Of a stretch of 64,000 nt of DNA, positions 22,190-33,622 are shown piece after piece. This DNA comes from Astrocystis sublimbata (lineage: Eukaryota; Ascomycota; Sordariomycetes; Xylariales; Xylariaceae). Both the position numbers and the translations under genes were made by a program. The stretch covers positions 992,001-1,056,000 of the forward strand of contig JAJNNY010000001.1 of NCBI GenBank assembly GCA_022453515.1, given 5' to 3'. Each line of letters begins with the position of its first letter. The first letter of the stretch is position 1. The notes under the pieces are model-generated. The model searched no databases and had not been told where the DNA came from. It saw only the letters and a list, made by a program, of their open reading frames with translations.

Positions 22190-25100
22190 GGTAAAGGTCA
22201 GGGCACGCGGAAATTTGGAAAAACGGGGTTCTTCGAGTAAGCTACAATCGAATTCCTTCAATGGCGAGGGCGAAATATGCATATGCTGGAAATGAAGAAA
22301 TAAAAGCAGGTTGACAGGAATAGCAAAGCTGTAGAGAAGCGGTCGACCTACTGTGCTCTGGCAAGCGTGTCTACGAGACTCAGCGGCACGGGAACTGGGT
22401 GCGAATTATAAACTTTTCCCACCTGGTCAGCTGCAGAAGAGGCGGACGATCCAGGGTAATGCAACAGGAAAGAGAGCCCTGTGTCAAGGAGGCAGGCACG
22501 GAGGGCGCAATGCAAGGCGAAAGGTAAATTGAGTTCTCCAGGGGGGAGGGAGCAGAGAAGCCGGGTTGCAGCTTCACATGTCACGGAGGGTTGTGGAAAT
22601 GGCACAGGTGGAAAGATGGAAGTTGGGAAGAGGCACACAGTAAGCACAATGGATACGCTGGAGACGGCCGAGATGCGAAGATGAGTGTTGAGTTGTTGGT
22701 TCAAGATGATGCAACGGTAGTGGGAGTGGTAGGTTTGAGGGGCCAAGACGAAGATTGTATAGCTACAGGCATCGAAGGGAAATGAGGTGAGGCGCTTACG
22801 TCGGCCGCGAGTGATTGACACGCTTCCAAGGTTCCAAGGTTCCCAGGTTCCCTCTCGCAGCTGCTGCTCGGCTGGGTAGGCTAAGCTGGAGGGCTGGGTG
22901 AGGGGGAGCTTGGGTCTTAAGTGCCACGCAGGGTCCTGGGCGCAGAATTGGGTGCGGCAGCGTAGGTAGTCACAGCGCGGCGCACGAGGTAAGGCGATGA
23001 TGATGGTGTTCTATGCAGCTCGTAGGATCGTGGCTGCAGAAGGAAGTGAAAGCTGATTGACGGATGGGGGAGAGATGGATGCTGAAGCTGGCCGAGAAAT
23101 ACCGGTACAGTACGTACATACATACAGTACGAGTACGGAGAACAGCCCTGGGGCCTGAATGGCCTGAATGGCGGGAGAACAAGTGAGCTCAGGAAGAGGG
23201 GCTCCTGGCGAGCTGGGACTGGACGAGCTGGGTAAGGTTACTCCATCCACCAAAGAGAAGGTGGCAGGGCGGTACCTACCGTCTCTACGCACCTAAGGTG
23301 AGTATGCAAGTACCTATCGGTAAGGAAAGATGGGACCACGGCAATGACGACGGGGTTTGTGGAGGTGAGGGGATACCTTATGTAATAGGATTAGATAGGT
23401 ACCTACTACAAGCGACACGAACCGAAGCAGTCGAGACAGTCTCGGGAGTTCAGTCTTTTGCAATTGCTTGAGCATTCGTCTCAGGCAATGGGTAGTTGTC
23501 TTTAGGAGGTACCTACAATAATAAAAACTGTAGGGTGCCAATACAAGAATTGGATAGCATAAACGGTCGTGGTGTGGCGAAGAGTGACGAACGGTTAGGT
23601 TGATCGAGCAGGGAGCTCCTGGTAAAGAGGGGGGAGATTGCCCGTTCCTCTTTCACTCGCTAAGTACATTCTGTACGATTAGGTGGTACAGTACAGGTCT
23701 GTACCACATGGTCATGGCGTTCCGAAACAGAGACTCCCGATCCTGAGCGACTATTGGAGGAGGAGCTTCTCGGCTGTCGCTTCCCCAGCGCACCCCTGTT
23801 CCCAAAACCTTCTTCGCGTCTTCCAGAAGGTTTGGCGCACGGCTCACAATGCTATCCAGGCAGAACTCAGTGGGCTAAGCCTTGACCATTGCCGTCAAGT
23901 TCCCTGCAGCTCTCTTCCCTTGGTGCTGTAAGTGGCCCCCTCGGCCCCACCAGGTCCGTGTGTGTTTGCACTGTCTGCATGATGAAGACACTTGCACCAC
24001 TTTCCGGTTTCCAAGAACAGGCCTTGGACGGTTCTCCCATTTCTTTGTTCAAGATGCCTTGTTTCGCCAGCTTCCTCTCGTTGTCACTGCCGCTGAGATG
24101 ACTCAACGCGGAGGGCAAGAGCCCCAACCAGCCGAGCCAGCTCGTGCAGGATGACTGTGCTGGGCCTGCAGTGTTGCCTTGATCTACAGCTTTCCTTGCC
24201 TGTTCCAGAAGCTTTGGCCGGGGCGTTATCGATGACAGGGGATCGTTGACCGAGCTGGCCCCATCTGGTCCATGCTCTTCCCGTTCAGTGTCCGACGGCA
24301 GTCAGCGGGGTTGCAGTGTCCCCATCTCGCCCGTGTTTGTTGTTCTATGTACGAGGAAGTCGACATGTCAGGGCCTGTACCATACCTAAATTCAATAGCC
24401 CGCATCTGTCTAATTCAAGTTCGCCTTTGGAAGGCGACTCTAAAAGTATCAGTCACACATGTATGCCAGCTCGTTCGTGGGATAATTTGCCTGCTGGACT
24501 GCTGCATGGGACAGGCGCATAGAATTGCCTTTCTCAAAATCCGTCATCAGCAATGCCGTCATCGCGTCTGACTCAGAGTTAGGCTGGTGCACGATAGCAG
24601 GATCTGAACTCTTTGAGCTTGCGCGACACAAACTAGGTCAAAGATTAAATGTTCAACTGATGTATAGCGAGTATTGCGAATTCTGAGACAACGAGCAAAC
24701 AGTGTGAGCGGGGTTTCCGTATTGTCAGGGTGAAGCCAAAGAATAGTCCAGGTGAGTAGACGATTTGGGGGGGGGGGGCATTTGAACTAGGTACGGAGTA
24801 GACGGTGCGCGAACAGGGACCAGGTTTGTAAACGGGAGACTGGCAAGACCGATAAGAGGCATGAACAAGGTGAACTTGTGGATGATTACTTCAACTTCAT
24901 AAGCAAAAGCAGAAGGGAACTTGAGAGACCAACCTGACGCTACTATGTGTGGACAACGGACCTATCGTCAATAGACGTCCGCCGGACAACTTACAACTGT
25001 CTATGTACTTACTAATCTGTGATTACCTGATGAACTAGAGCTATGATTGGTCTTGTCACCCTCTACGACGCGCTACTTATTCTTTGAGTCATCTACACCA

Positions 25101-25575
25101 ATAATAGATATAATCTATCAATCTGACTACTATGGGCTGGAGAATACAACATGGATCGCGGAGGAAAACAATGCAATCGACTAGGTATGCGAACCTGAGC
25201 ATGAAGCTGTGGGATCGAACCACTCGATCAATACCATCACACGTAAGACCGGCTGTGCCGATGATGTGCAAACCCGACCGTAACACACCATCCCTCAGTA
25301 CCTAGCCTAACGTACTTCTACGCGGAATATTCCGAGGTTAATTTGGTGGGCACTTCGTATTTTGATACAATCATCGATTTGAACTTGAATCGTTCATCTG
25401 ACCAAATCTAAGTCGGCAATCCCTTGGAACTCTGCATCATCTTCAAAAAAGTCTATTTTTCTAGTTCTAGAATTCAATCCAGTGAAGTTTGTTTGCTGAC
25501 CTTTCACATAGTAGAGCCGCAAGTGTGGCTCTGGAGGTCCCCCAAACTCAAAGGTGATAATTACGACAGTTCGAC
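22190..25575. other. Long intergenic region upstream of the PKA regulatory gene
   Basis: About 3.4 kb. The part near 22.3-23.6 kb is the presumed PKA-R promoter and leader, with several GGTACCTA words. A run of 12 G lies at 24767-24778. Frames of up to about 150 codons exist but look random. I see no supported gene. Confidence 0.55.
24767..24778 (+). repeat. Poly-G run
   Basis: Twelve consecutive G bases in non-coding DNA. Such runs are prone to length error in sequencing. Confidence 0.8.
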
Positions 25576-27084
25576 CTACGGCCGCGACATACCCATCCTC
25601 TCCTCTTTCTGGCGCTGCTCTTCCTCGAGGACCTCTCTATGCCGTTGCGCGGTCTCGCCAACGGCCTTGACGCCCTTCTTGCGCTGGCGCTCCTCATACA
25701 GGGCGCGGCTTTCTAGGATGCGCTGCACGATGGAGCCCGCGTTGACGTCCTGGAACTTATGCAACGAGATCTCCCGGAAGATGCCCATCTCCTTGGGCGC
25801 CATGTATGGGTCGTACGACAGCGGCATGAATGCCGTCGGTCCGTGATAGACTGCATCTGGCGTACCGTAGGGGAGTGTTGTGACGTAGGATTTCGTTGGC
25901 GTGAAGGGGGCGCCGAAGATGACTGCGTTTACGTACTATCCTCGTGATTAGACACGTTTAGAATCGGGTATCCTGTGATTAGGTGATGGACAATGATACG
26001 CAGGGGTTATAAGCATAACTTACCCGGCACTGAAGCACGCAAAGGCCGCGCTCATAGATGTTCATGATGGGATAATTGATCCCCTTCCAGTGATTGATGA
26101 CTCGATCATCATGTACACCAGCCACCACGAACACGGGGCCGTAATCCACACCCTTGCCCAACCGCTCGTCCACGGCCTGCTGTGAGTACCATCCCTCCTT
26201 TTTCGCCAGCTCCTCTTCGGCCAGTACAACTTGGTGCAAGAATTCAATGTGTCCGCTCGAGAAGAGGTCGAAGCCGCCATCGACGTAGACGACCCTCTGC
26301 CCAGGCTTCACGCCTTTCCCCTTCAACAGCTGGCGAAAGGTCCCTGTCTCCTCCTTCGTGTCCTCCGCTTTTGCGGCATCCGACGCCGTCCAAAAGTAGA
26401 CGTCGACGCCGGGGTCGCGGCCGCCCTCATCGGTGGCGTACTGACGGACGCGCGCCATCATGGCTTCGCCCTCGGCCTTGCGCTCCTCATCGGTACCGTG
26501 GCCCTCCCGTCCCTCGAGAGTCATCTCCAGCGAGGTGATGAAGTGGGTCTTGGTGCACAGCAGCATGCGGCCGACAAGGTCCGTCGTCGAAATGCTGGGA
26601 GTGCGTTTAACGACTTTGAATCGGCCCGCCTGCTTCACGAAGCGGTAGCAGTCCTCGCCGTTGCTGTCCGAAGTGATGTCGTCGCCGTGCACCACATAGC
26701 GGCAGTTGTACTTGCCGATGAACGGCAGCTCCGTCACGTACGGCGCGTCTGGAACCGATCGAGTGACCCAACGGCAGGCATCCACTGCGGCGAGACTTTG
26801 GTGCTGGCAGTATTAGTTGAGCTCAAAGCTAGGCTGAGAGGTACGATATCGCAGAGCATGGTATCATAGGATGCCACACGTCATGTTCCGTACCGTTCGT
26901 CCAGATTCATTACTGTCGGCCCCTTGTTCGCCAGAATGTCCTCATCCGAGTGCACGCCCACGTAGAGCTCAGTACCGAGCTGTCGTGCTTGGAGCATAGC
27001 GCCGGCATGGCCGTGGTGAAAGAAGTCCCAACATCCATCTAGCCAGATTCGCTCGTCGTACAAAACCGGCTCTTCCTCACCCAT
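25576..27084 (-). CDS. ECT1: Ethanolamine-phosphate cytidylyltransferase
   Basis: Makes CDP-ethanolamine from phosphoethanolamine and CTP, the middle step of the Kennedy route to phosphatidylethanolamine. Exons (minus order): 26894-27084, 26024-26795 and 25576-25935; introns of 98 and 88 bp; 440 residues. Two cytidylyltransferase-like domains are visible. The first has WLDGCWDFFHHGHAGAMLQA with the HxGH signature at residues 23-26. The second has YVDGGFDLFSSGHIEFLH, where the first His of HxGH is Ser. The joins LDER-LAAVDACRWV and LQCR-YVNAVIFGAP are typical. NIYERGLCVL and the C-terminal helix also fit. The start ATG 27084 is the first in the conserved frame. The gene is divergent from the PhyH-like gene, with 570 bp between start codons. 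Confidence 0.93.
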
Positions 27085-27654
27085 GGTTGCACGCAAAAGA
27101 AACAGCCGAGAAGATAAGCAAATTGGAGAAGGCCTGGTTAGCACTTTCGTTCGAGACCAAGATCGGGTTCAACCAAGTAAAGCTGAGTATGAATAAGTCG
27201 ACCTCTCGGTATTAGAGTTCGTTGTTGACAATACACCAGTTGAGGTGTTGTTGGTGTTAACAGTTGACCCAACCGAAGTTGAAGGTTGCAGGGCGCACAC
27301 TGTGTGCCCCTCCCTCGCGCCCCTCCTCGCCTCCTGCCTGCCCCTCTTTCAGCTACTGTACCTATCTCGCCTAGGTAGGTATGTCTATCACCTCGCAAAC
27401 ATGTGGTTGAACCCCACCATCGGTCGGCTCAACCCGCCTTGTGGTGCCTGTCATTGACGTGTTACAAGATTGCAACGGCATTCACCGGTCATCGCCGGCC
27501 TCGAAATGGCGATAATGACCCTTTTACTAACCTCAAACTTCAATATACACACACCTTCCTACTTGACTTAGAACTACCAGTGTTCACATGAACGCTTCCT
27601 CAAGCTTAAGCTTCGAATATACCTAGAGTCCTAGACACATATATCAGCTTCAAG
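27085..27654. promoter_or_regulatory. Shared divergent promoter region
   Basis: The 570 bp between the start codons of the cytidylyltransferase and PhyH-like genes must hold both promoters. It includes a CGCCTAGGTAGGTA word near 27369 and CT-rich leaders. No classic TATA box stands out. Confidence 0.5.
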
Positions 27655-28656
27655 ATGTCATCCTCAGAAGCCCCGACAGGTGGGCTCACGGCGTCCCAAG
27701 TCGCCCAGTTCGAGCGAGACGGGTATCTCATAATCCCCAACGCCCTAGCGCCCACGACCACCCAAGCTCTACTAGCCGAGACGCATATGCTTCTCGACGA
27801 GTTCCCGCTCTCGGACCACCCCATGACGAAATTCAGCACGGGCGAAAAGTCAGACCACGTGGGCGACGATTACTTCCTATCCTCCGGCGACAAGGTGCGC
27901 TTCTTCTTCGAGGAAGACGCCTTCTCGCCCTCGGGCGAGCTCCTGAAACCCAAGGCCCGCGCCATCAACAAGATCGGACATTACCTGCACGTGCTGTCGC
28001 CGCCCTTCGCCTCCCTGCTGGACCCTACATATAACCCGGACCTGCAGGGCGCCGGCAGTAGCACCGGCAGCGTGGCGGCCGGGGGCGTCGAGTCGCATCC
28101 GGCGGCGGTGGCGCGCGCCCTCGGCTTCCGGGACCCCCGCGTCCTGCAGTCCATGGTCATCTGCAAGCAGCCCGAGATCGGCGGTGCTGTGCCGCCGCAC
28201 CAGGACAGCACGTTCCTGTACACGGACCCGCCGAGCGCCGTGGGGTTCTGGTACGCGCTTGAGGACGCGACGGCCGAGAACGGATGTCTGAGCTTCTTGC
28301 CGGGGAGCCATCGGTGGGCGCCTGTTAAGCAGCGATTTGTGCGCCGCGCGGACGGGGGTTCGGGGACGGAATTCATGGATAACACGGGCCCGCAGTTCCC
28401 TGTGGGCGAGGCGTACGGAGAACAGAAGAGGGTGGATGGGAAGGGGGAGGAGGGGGAGTATGTGATGGGCGAGGTCAAGGCCGGTTCTCTGGTACTTATA
28501 CATGGTAACCTACTCCATAAGAGCGAGAAGAACACGAGCCAGAAGGGTAGGATTATATATACATTTCATGTCATTGAGGGACAGGACGCGAGGTATGATG
28601 AGCGGAACTGGCTGCAGCCGCCAGCCGAAGGGTTTACAAAATTGTACAGGTTCTAA
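27655..28656 (+). CDS. Phytanoyl-CoA dioxygenase family protein
   Basis: Single exon, 333 residues, ATG in a CAAGATG context. It is a non-heme Fe(II)/2-oxoglutarate-dependent oxygenase of the PhyH type. The metal triad is readable as H182 and D184 in VPPHQDSTF, and H288 in GNLLHKSEKNTS. R299 (KGRIIYTFHV) is positioned to bind 2-oxoglutarate. VRFFFEEDA, INKIGHYLHV and CLSFLPGSHRW are typical of the fungal and animal PHYHD1-like branch. A Gly/Ser-rich insert lies near 130-147. The coding region is very GC-rich with strong third-position bias. The natural substrate cannot be told from sequence. No peroxisomal targeting tripeptide is seen at the end (LYRF). Confidence 0.9.
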   Translation: MSSSEAPTGGLTASQVAQFERDGYLIIPNALAPTTTQALLAETHMLLDEFPLSDHPMTKFSTGEKSDHVGDDYFLSSGDKVRFFFEEDAFSPSGELLKPKARAINKIGHYLHVLSPPFASLLDPTYNPDLQGAGSSTGSVAAGGVESHPAAVARALGFRDPRVLQSMVICKQPEIGGAVPPHQDSTFLYTDPPSAVGFWYALEDATAENGCLSFLPGSHRWAPVKQRFVRRADGGSGTEFMDNTGPQFPVGEAYGEQKRVDGKGEEGEYVMGEVKAGSLVLIHGNLLHKSEKNTSQKGRIIYTFHVIEGQDARYDERNWLQPPAEGFTKLYRF

Positions 28657-29698
28657 GACTCGGAACCCGGGAAGCATTAGGACGAGACTTTAAAGGCTCT
28701 ACTGGAGTAAATCCCCGTTGAATTAGTAGGGTCGATTTTTCATTTGCGAACGGCAGGGGAGTGGCGTGACCTCATGGCATAGCGGTGTATTTGGGTTTAC
28801 CATGTCGAGTAGTGGGACTTAAAAGTCTATTCGAATAATTTAATATGTACCTCTTCCCAACTACTTTGTGTGTTTTGCACTGAAGCTCTGCATTCATTGC
28901 CAAGTGCTGTAAGTACTAGGACGCCTATGTTCATTCAAACACTTGGGTTGTAACAAAAGCAAATGCTAGTTGATTGGCTAGATTGCCTTTCAAACTGCTG
29001 AGTGCACTCGGTGTAAAGCTGAGATAAGTTTTAACTACGAGACAATAATTAGACCAAGGGATGCAATGCTCCAACCGAGCAAGCAGTCATGGCAACAGCA
29101 AGAAGTATGATCACAACCTTAGGTAGGTAAATTCTTAAAGGCGTCAGACACGACTTTCATTTGTTCGGTATTTTCTGCCCTATTTGAGCTAAAGCATCTA
29201 CCTGCACAATTGAATATTTGCAGATACAGTGAAAGCATAGCAGAAAGCAAACCGCACTCCATGACTCTGAATCGGACCGCATTATGGTGAATTTTCAGTA
29301 CGGATATCTGAAGAAGGTTGAAAGGGGAAAGGGGCTTGATCTTCCGTTCTGTCTCCTTCATTCTTGCCTCTTCTGATGCCGTGCCAAACAACAACATCTA
29401 CAACCTGGGCCATATTATGTACGGGTCTTTTATGAAAGAAGAAAAAAATGGTGTTGATACAGGCAAATGACGCATGACCGCCCTTTGTAGAAATACTTTT
29501 GTGATGGGAAAGCTCCAACACATATCACGGTGACGTTGAAAATACGAGAATTGATCGAGGTCCAGACAGGAGATCTCTGTCCGTAACCTGACTCCACTGC
29601 TGTATCGTCGGCCGTGAAAAAGAGGTTGGGCCCTAGTCGTGTCTTTTCATCACCCATTGACTCTGCTGTGAAGTGCCAGGGTGCTAGGATTTCCGATA
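28657..29698. other. Convergent intergenic region
   Basis: About 1 kb between the PhyH-like gene and the Hrp1-like gene, presumably both 3' UTRs. No other gene is supported. Confidence 0.55.
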
Positions 29699-32600
29699 CT
29701 AGCGGCCGTAAGGGTGGAAGCCACGATTGCCTCCACGCCCACCACCACGATAGTTGGCACCGGGCTTGCCCGCATTCTTTGGTCCGGTAGGCGCGTTTGC
29801 AGGGGGCGCGTGGTTGGGATCATTGGACGTCGAGCCCTGCTGGTAACCGCCTCGATTACGGTGGAATCCACCACGTCCCCCTTGGCTAAAGTTCGGCTGG
29901 GGGACATCGTCATACATGCCCTCCCACGACGTCGGGTCATTTCCGCCGCCACCACCGCCACCTCCGCCACCTCCCATATTGCCATAGCCCTGGCTGTATC
30001 CGCCTCGGCCACCACGTCGTCCGCCGCCGCCACGCTGGTTAAACCCTTGTTGCTGGTTGTAATCGCCGTAGTTCTGGTTGTCATCGCCGCCTTGGCCTTG
30101 TCCCGAACCGGTATTGCCCATCATTTGGTTCTGCATTTGTTGCATCATGGCTTGGTTCATGGCCGCCATACCCTGCGCGTTAGCCCCTCCACCTTGCGCC
30201 ATTTGCTGTTGCATCTGCTGTTGCATCTGCTGCATCTGGAGCATTTGCATCATAGCCGGGTTCACGCCCATCCCGCGATTCATCGCTGCCTGTTGCTGCA
30301 TCATGGCCATGTACTGTTGCATTCGCTGCATATACTGAGCCATGACCTGTGGTGTCATTCCGCCTTGATTCATCTGGTTTCCCATCTGATTCTGATTGCC
30401 GCCCTGATCATCCATGCCACCTTTCTTGAACTTGCCACGTCTTTGGGCCTCCTCCTCCTCTCGCATGTTGCCTCGAGGTTGTGCTTTCTTGACCTCGATC
30501 GCCTTGCCGTGTATTTCTAGGTGCGTACTGAGACACGCTTCCACACCGACTTCGTTTTCGAAAGTAACAAAACCGAATCCTCTCGGTCGTCCAGTATCTT
30601 TATCCATCATGAGGGTTGCATCAACGACTCGTCCAAACTGGGCAAAGTACTCCTTAAATTCATTCTCAGTCGTGTCTTGGCTAACACCACCAACAAAGAT
30701 TTTCGACGTCTTCTCCTGCTCATCTCTCGGAATAGCTCGTTTGGGGTCAATCTACAAATAAGCGGGTGAGTATAACTGTGTTTATACTGCATGGCACTGC
30801 CAGTCACATACCAGTTTCCCATCGAGGAAATGTTCCTTGACCATCACTATGTTCACAGTCTTAGGATCCTTGAATGTAAGGAAGCCGAAACCCCGCGAGC
30901 GCCCAGTGGAGCCGTCTCTCATGACAGTGCACTCAGTGACCTCGCCAAACTGCGAGAAGTAGTCCCGGAGTGATTCTATTTAGGTACAGAAATTAGCTGA
31001 AATACGTGACATGGGTAACAATGCTGATAGGTGACTCCTTACGATCAGTAGTTTCCCAGTTTAAACCTCCAATAAACATTTTTCTGTAATTCAATCCTGT
31101 TAGTTATATGAACACAACCGATCCAGCAAAGCATGAAAGCGCAAGACAGTGTGAATTCAAAAGATTATTTGGTAGTGTGAAACAACATTCATCTGAGCAG
31201 GCCTGCTAGATGTATGGGTTTTAACGTTGGTTGTCAGGCGAGGTGCAACCCCGCATCCCTGGGGGAACTTTGTGTGTCTTGCCCAACTACGCTTTCATGC
31301 TCAAGACTCCGACATCAATAATCAACTACGCTCAGTGTTGTCACGAGCGGGGGTGATCTTGTGCGAATGCCAAGGTGGGCACAAGGCTAAACCACCACAA
31401 TCTTGAACAAGAGGTCTCAAGTAGTTTCTTTGATGTTTTTGTTGTTGTGTTGGGTATTATTGTTGCGGAGGTGACTGGTTGCTTGCGTTGGGGCAAGATC
31501 TCTGTGTATGGTGATATTGTGTAGTTCATTCGTACTAGCACGTGAACCGACATCCTGGTTCCGGGTGGGCGGGCTAGAGTGGCACTGCTCAAGTGATCAA
31601 GGGAAACAGCGAGGGATGACCGAAACGATTGTCGAATTTTGCTCTCGTATGTGCTATCGTCAAGCTAGGTCATCTAACTTGAGCGCTATTCGCTGCTATT
31701 CGCTGCTACTCGCTGCCAGTCTTCTTGTTACAGCCTTATAGGTGTCCCTTTGTCGAGCTCTATGAGCCTATCTTGACGAATGGCTAAAAAAGCAGTAGAG
31801 TGCTCTTGCACTGGCTATGGTCGAATCATATCGTCTTGGTCCTCTCAGGTAGCAGTGTAAACCACCCACCCTACACCCATTCTTGACTTGTCTTTTGAGA
31901 TGTACCCCGAGCTGAGACATTTGGTGTTTCTCTTGGCCAGTATTCGAATACAGACCGCTCTGGTTGAACGCCAATACCTGGATATCCTCTTTGCGGTGCT
32001 AGCTGGGTTTGAATGCGTAAAACGCCATCATGCCCAATGCCACCTTCGGCGTAGTCTAGGGCACCGAGATATCCTTCTCCCTGCAGAGACCATGATCGCT
32101 TGCAGATGTTGGGCCTGACGCTTCAAGCTATAACCAGGCCTGACCCGGCACTCGTGCGTCCCTTCCGGTTCACGATACTGATGGAAAACAAATATGTGAT
32201 ACAGAGGCTAATATGAAAACAACTTACCCGTCTTCCTTTGCACTCGGACCTCGTGTGCTATGGTAAGAAGGACCTGGGGAATCCTCGTGCTTCATTGGTG
32301 CTGCCGAGCCGTTGTTAGATGGGCCGTTGCCGAGATCAAAGTCTACGTCATCATCATCATCATCGTAGGCATCTTCGTGGTGACGATAATCATCGCCGTA
32401 GTTATTGTCTGCCGCAGCATGATTGTAGGTCGTCTCGTCAGATACATGCTCGTGCGCAGGCTCCGGTGCTCGTTGAGCTACCGGTGGGGTTATGGAAGAA
32501 ACCGCAGGAGCGGCCACCGGCACCGGGGCAGGCACGGCTGCGGGTGCTGAGGCCGTAGGCGCTGAGCCATCATTATCGTCGTACCTACACATGTTTATTA

Positions 32601-32735
32601 GCCCTTGTGCTCGGATATGCGACAGGCTGGATAGCAGCAGGGCAAACAACACAACGCGTGTATAGGTCAATAAGGATGGCTGAATACTAACAGGTCGGCA
32701 AACAGGTCGTCTTCGAAGTTCTCGGGGTCGGCCAT
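29699..32735 (-). CDS. Hrp1/Nab4-like two-RRM RNA-binding protein
   Basis: Related to yeast Hrp1 (cleavage factor IB), which binds mRNA 3'-end signals and shuttles with mRNA. Exons (minus order): 32692-32735, 32228-32584, 31043-31083, 30812-30975 and 29699-30751; introns of 107, 1144, 67 and 60 bp; 552 residues. The N terminus is acidic and Pro/Ala-rich ([15 protein letters not shown], later a run of Asp). RRM1 starts at [13 protein letters not shown] (about 135) with [11 protein letters not shown]2 starts at [14 protein letters not shown] (about 218) with RGFGFVTF. A Met/Gln-rich tract and an RGG/Gly-rich tail follow, ending in [10 protein letters not shown], a PY-NLS-like element. The second intron is exceptionally long for this window. 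Divergent from the Gyp1-like gene. Confidence 0.92.
31084..32227 (-). other. 1.14-kb intron in the Hrp1-like gene
   Basis: The donor GGTAAGT ends exon 2 and the acceptor TTACAG precedes the RRM1 exon; both are needed to keep phase. Every other intron I modelled here is 161 bp or shorter. I see no convincing additional exon inside. Confidence 0.7.
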
Positions 32736-33622
32736 GGTCAGGATTGAGATTCGGGTAGAATTAGTTGGCGTCAGGGAGAAGACGCGATCTTGTTCGCATT
32801 ACCTGCCCAGACTGATGATGCAGGCTGAAGACGAGGATGATGTGCGCTTTACGTGTTTGCCAAGTGCAACAAGCGCAGCGTCACGACCTGTTCAGAGACG
32901 AGCTGGAAGTCGCAGCAATGACAACAGTGACACTAGATAGACTTGGTAGGGCGAGGAGATATATCAGTGTTGATGAGAGAAAATTCGTGGAGTTCAGGGA
33001 AGAGGTGCTGAGGTAATGAATGAACAGAGCTGGGGGAGGAAGTTGGAGCCAATAGGAACATGGTTGCACGGGCGTGACGGGGAACCTCCTGTCTGGCGTG
33101 TCTGTGTCTGGCTCGGTCGCCTGGGCAGAAAGACCAGAGATAACGAACGATAAGGTAGGGCGGTGGGCCGACTTAGCCTGGGTGCCTGGCTGGCCTGCTC
33201 GCCTGGCAACCTGACATGCCTGGGCTAGGTGTGTAGCATAGGTGCCGCGGTATGAGGTAGGTACACGGGTAGGTATGGAGGTGCGTAGTGTACGAGGACA
33301 TAGAGCTAAAACGCTAAACTCACCTGGGCAGTGAATGAGGGGCACGACTGTGCACAGTAGCAGAGAGCTGCTGGTTGAGCTGGCTGAGCTGCCGGTTGAC
33401 GGGCCAGTTAGACAAACCAACTTCAACACTCACTCACTCGTCAGGTAAAGGTCGATGCCTGGTTAAACAAACAACTTCCACACCAATATCTGCAAATGTA
33501 ACATCGCCTTCGACCTTTGCCATTCATTGCCTACCTACTGTACCTACGGAGCCCCAACCCAGCATGCCATCCTAGGCCTACCTAGACCAGCTTTCGCCAT
33601 CGCTGCCGCCGCCATCGCCATC
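32736..33622. promoter_or_regulatory. Divergent promoter region, Hrp1-like and Gyp1-like genes
   Basis: 887 bp separate the two start codons. GGTAGGTA and CCTACCTA words cluster at 33230-33300 and 33530-33590. No protein is supported here despite an open minus-strand frame of about 180 codons. Confidence 0.5.

Noticed and set aside
22348..22821. Minus-strand frame of 157 codons upstream of the PKA regulatory subunit
   Set aside because: Random-looking composition; position fits the promoter and long 5' UTR of the PKA gene.
25200..25225. T-arm-like sequence (minus-strand GTGGTTCGATCCCAC)
   Set aside because: The arm resembles a tRNA T-loop, but no matching acceptor stem, D-arm or anticodon arm lies at the right distance.
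26231..26869. Open + frame of 212 codons across the cytidylyltransferase gene
   Set aside because: Antisense to well-supported exons with family motifs; composition follows from the GC-rich codon bias of the real gene.
27877..28535. Two minus-strand frames of about 200 codons over the PhyH-like gene
   Set aside because: Shadow frames of a GC-rich exon; only the + frame has the iron-binding triad and family motifs.
29681..30520. Open + frame of 279 codons rich in His, Leu and Ala
   Set aside because: Exact complement of the Met/Gln and RGG-rich tail of the Hrp1-like protein; repetitive sense codons keep the antisense strand free of stops.
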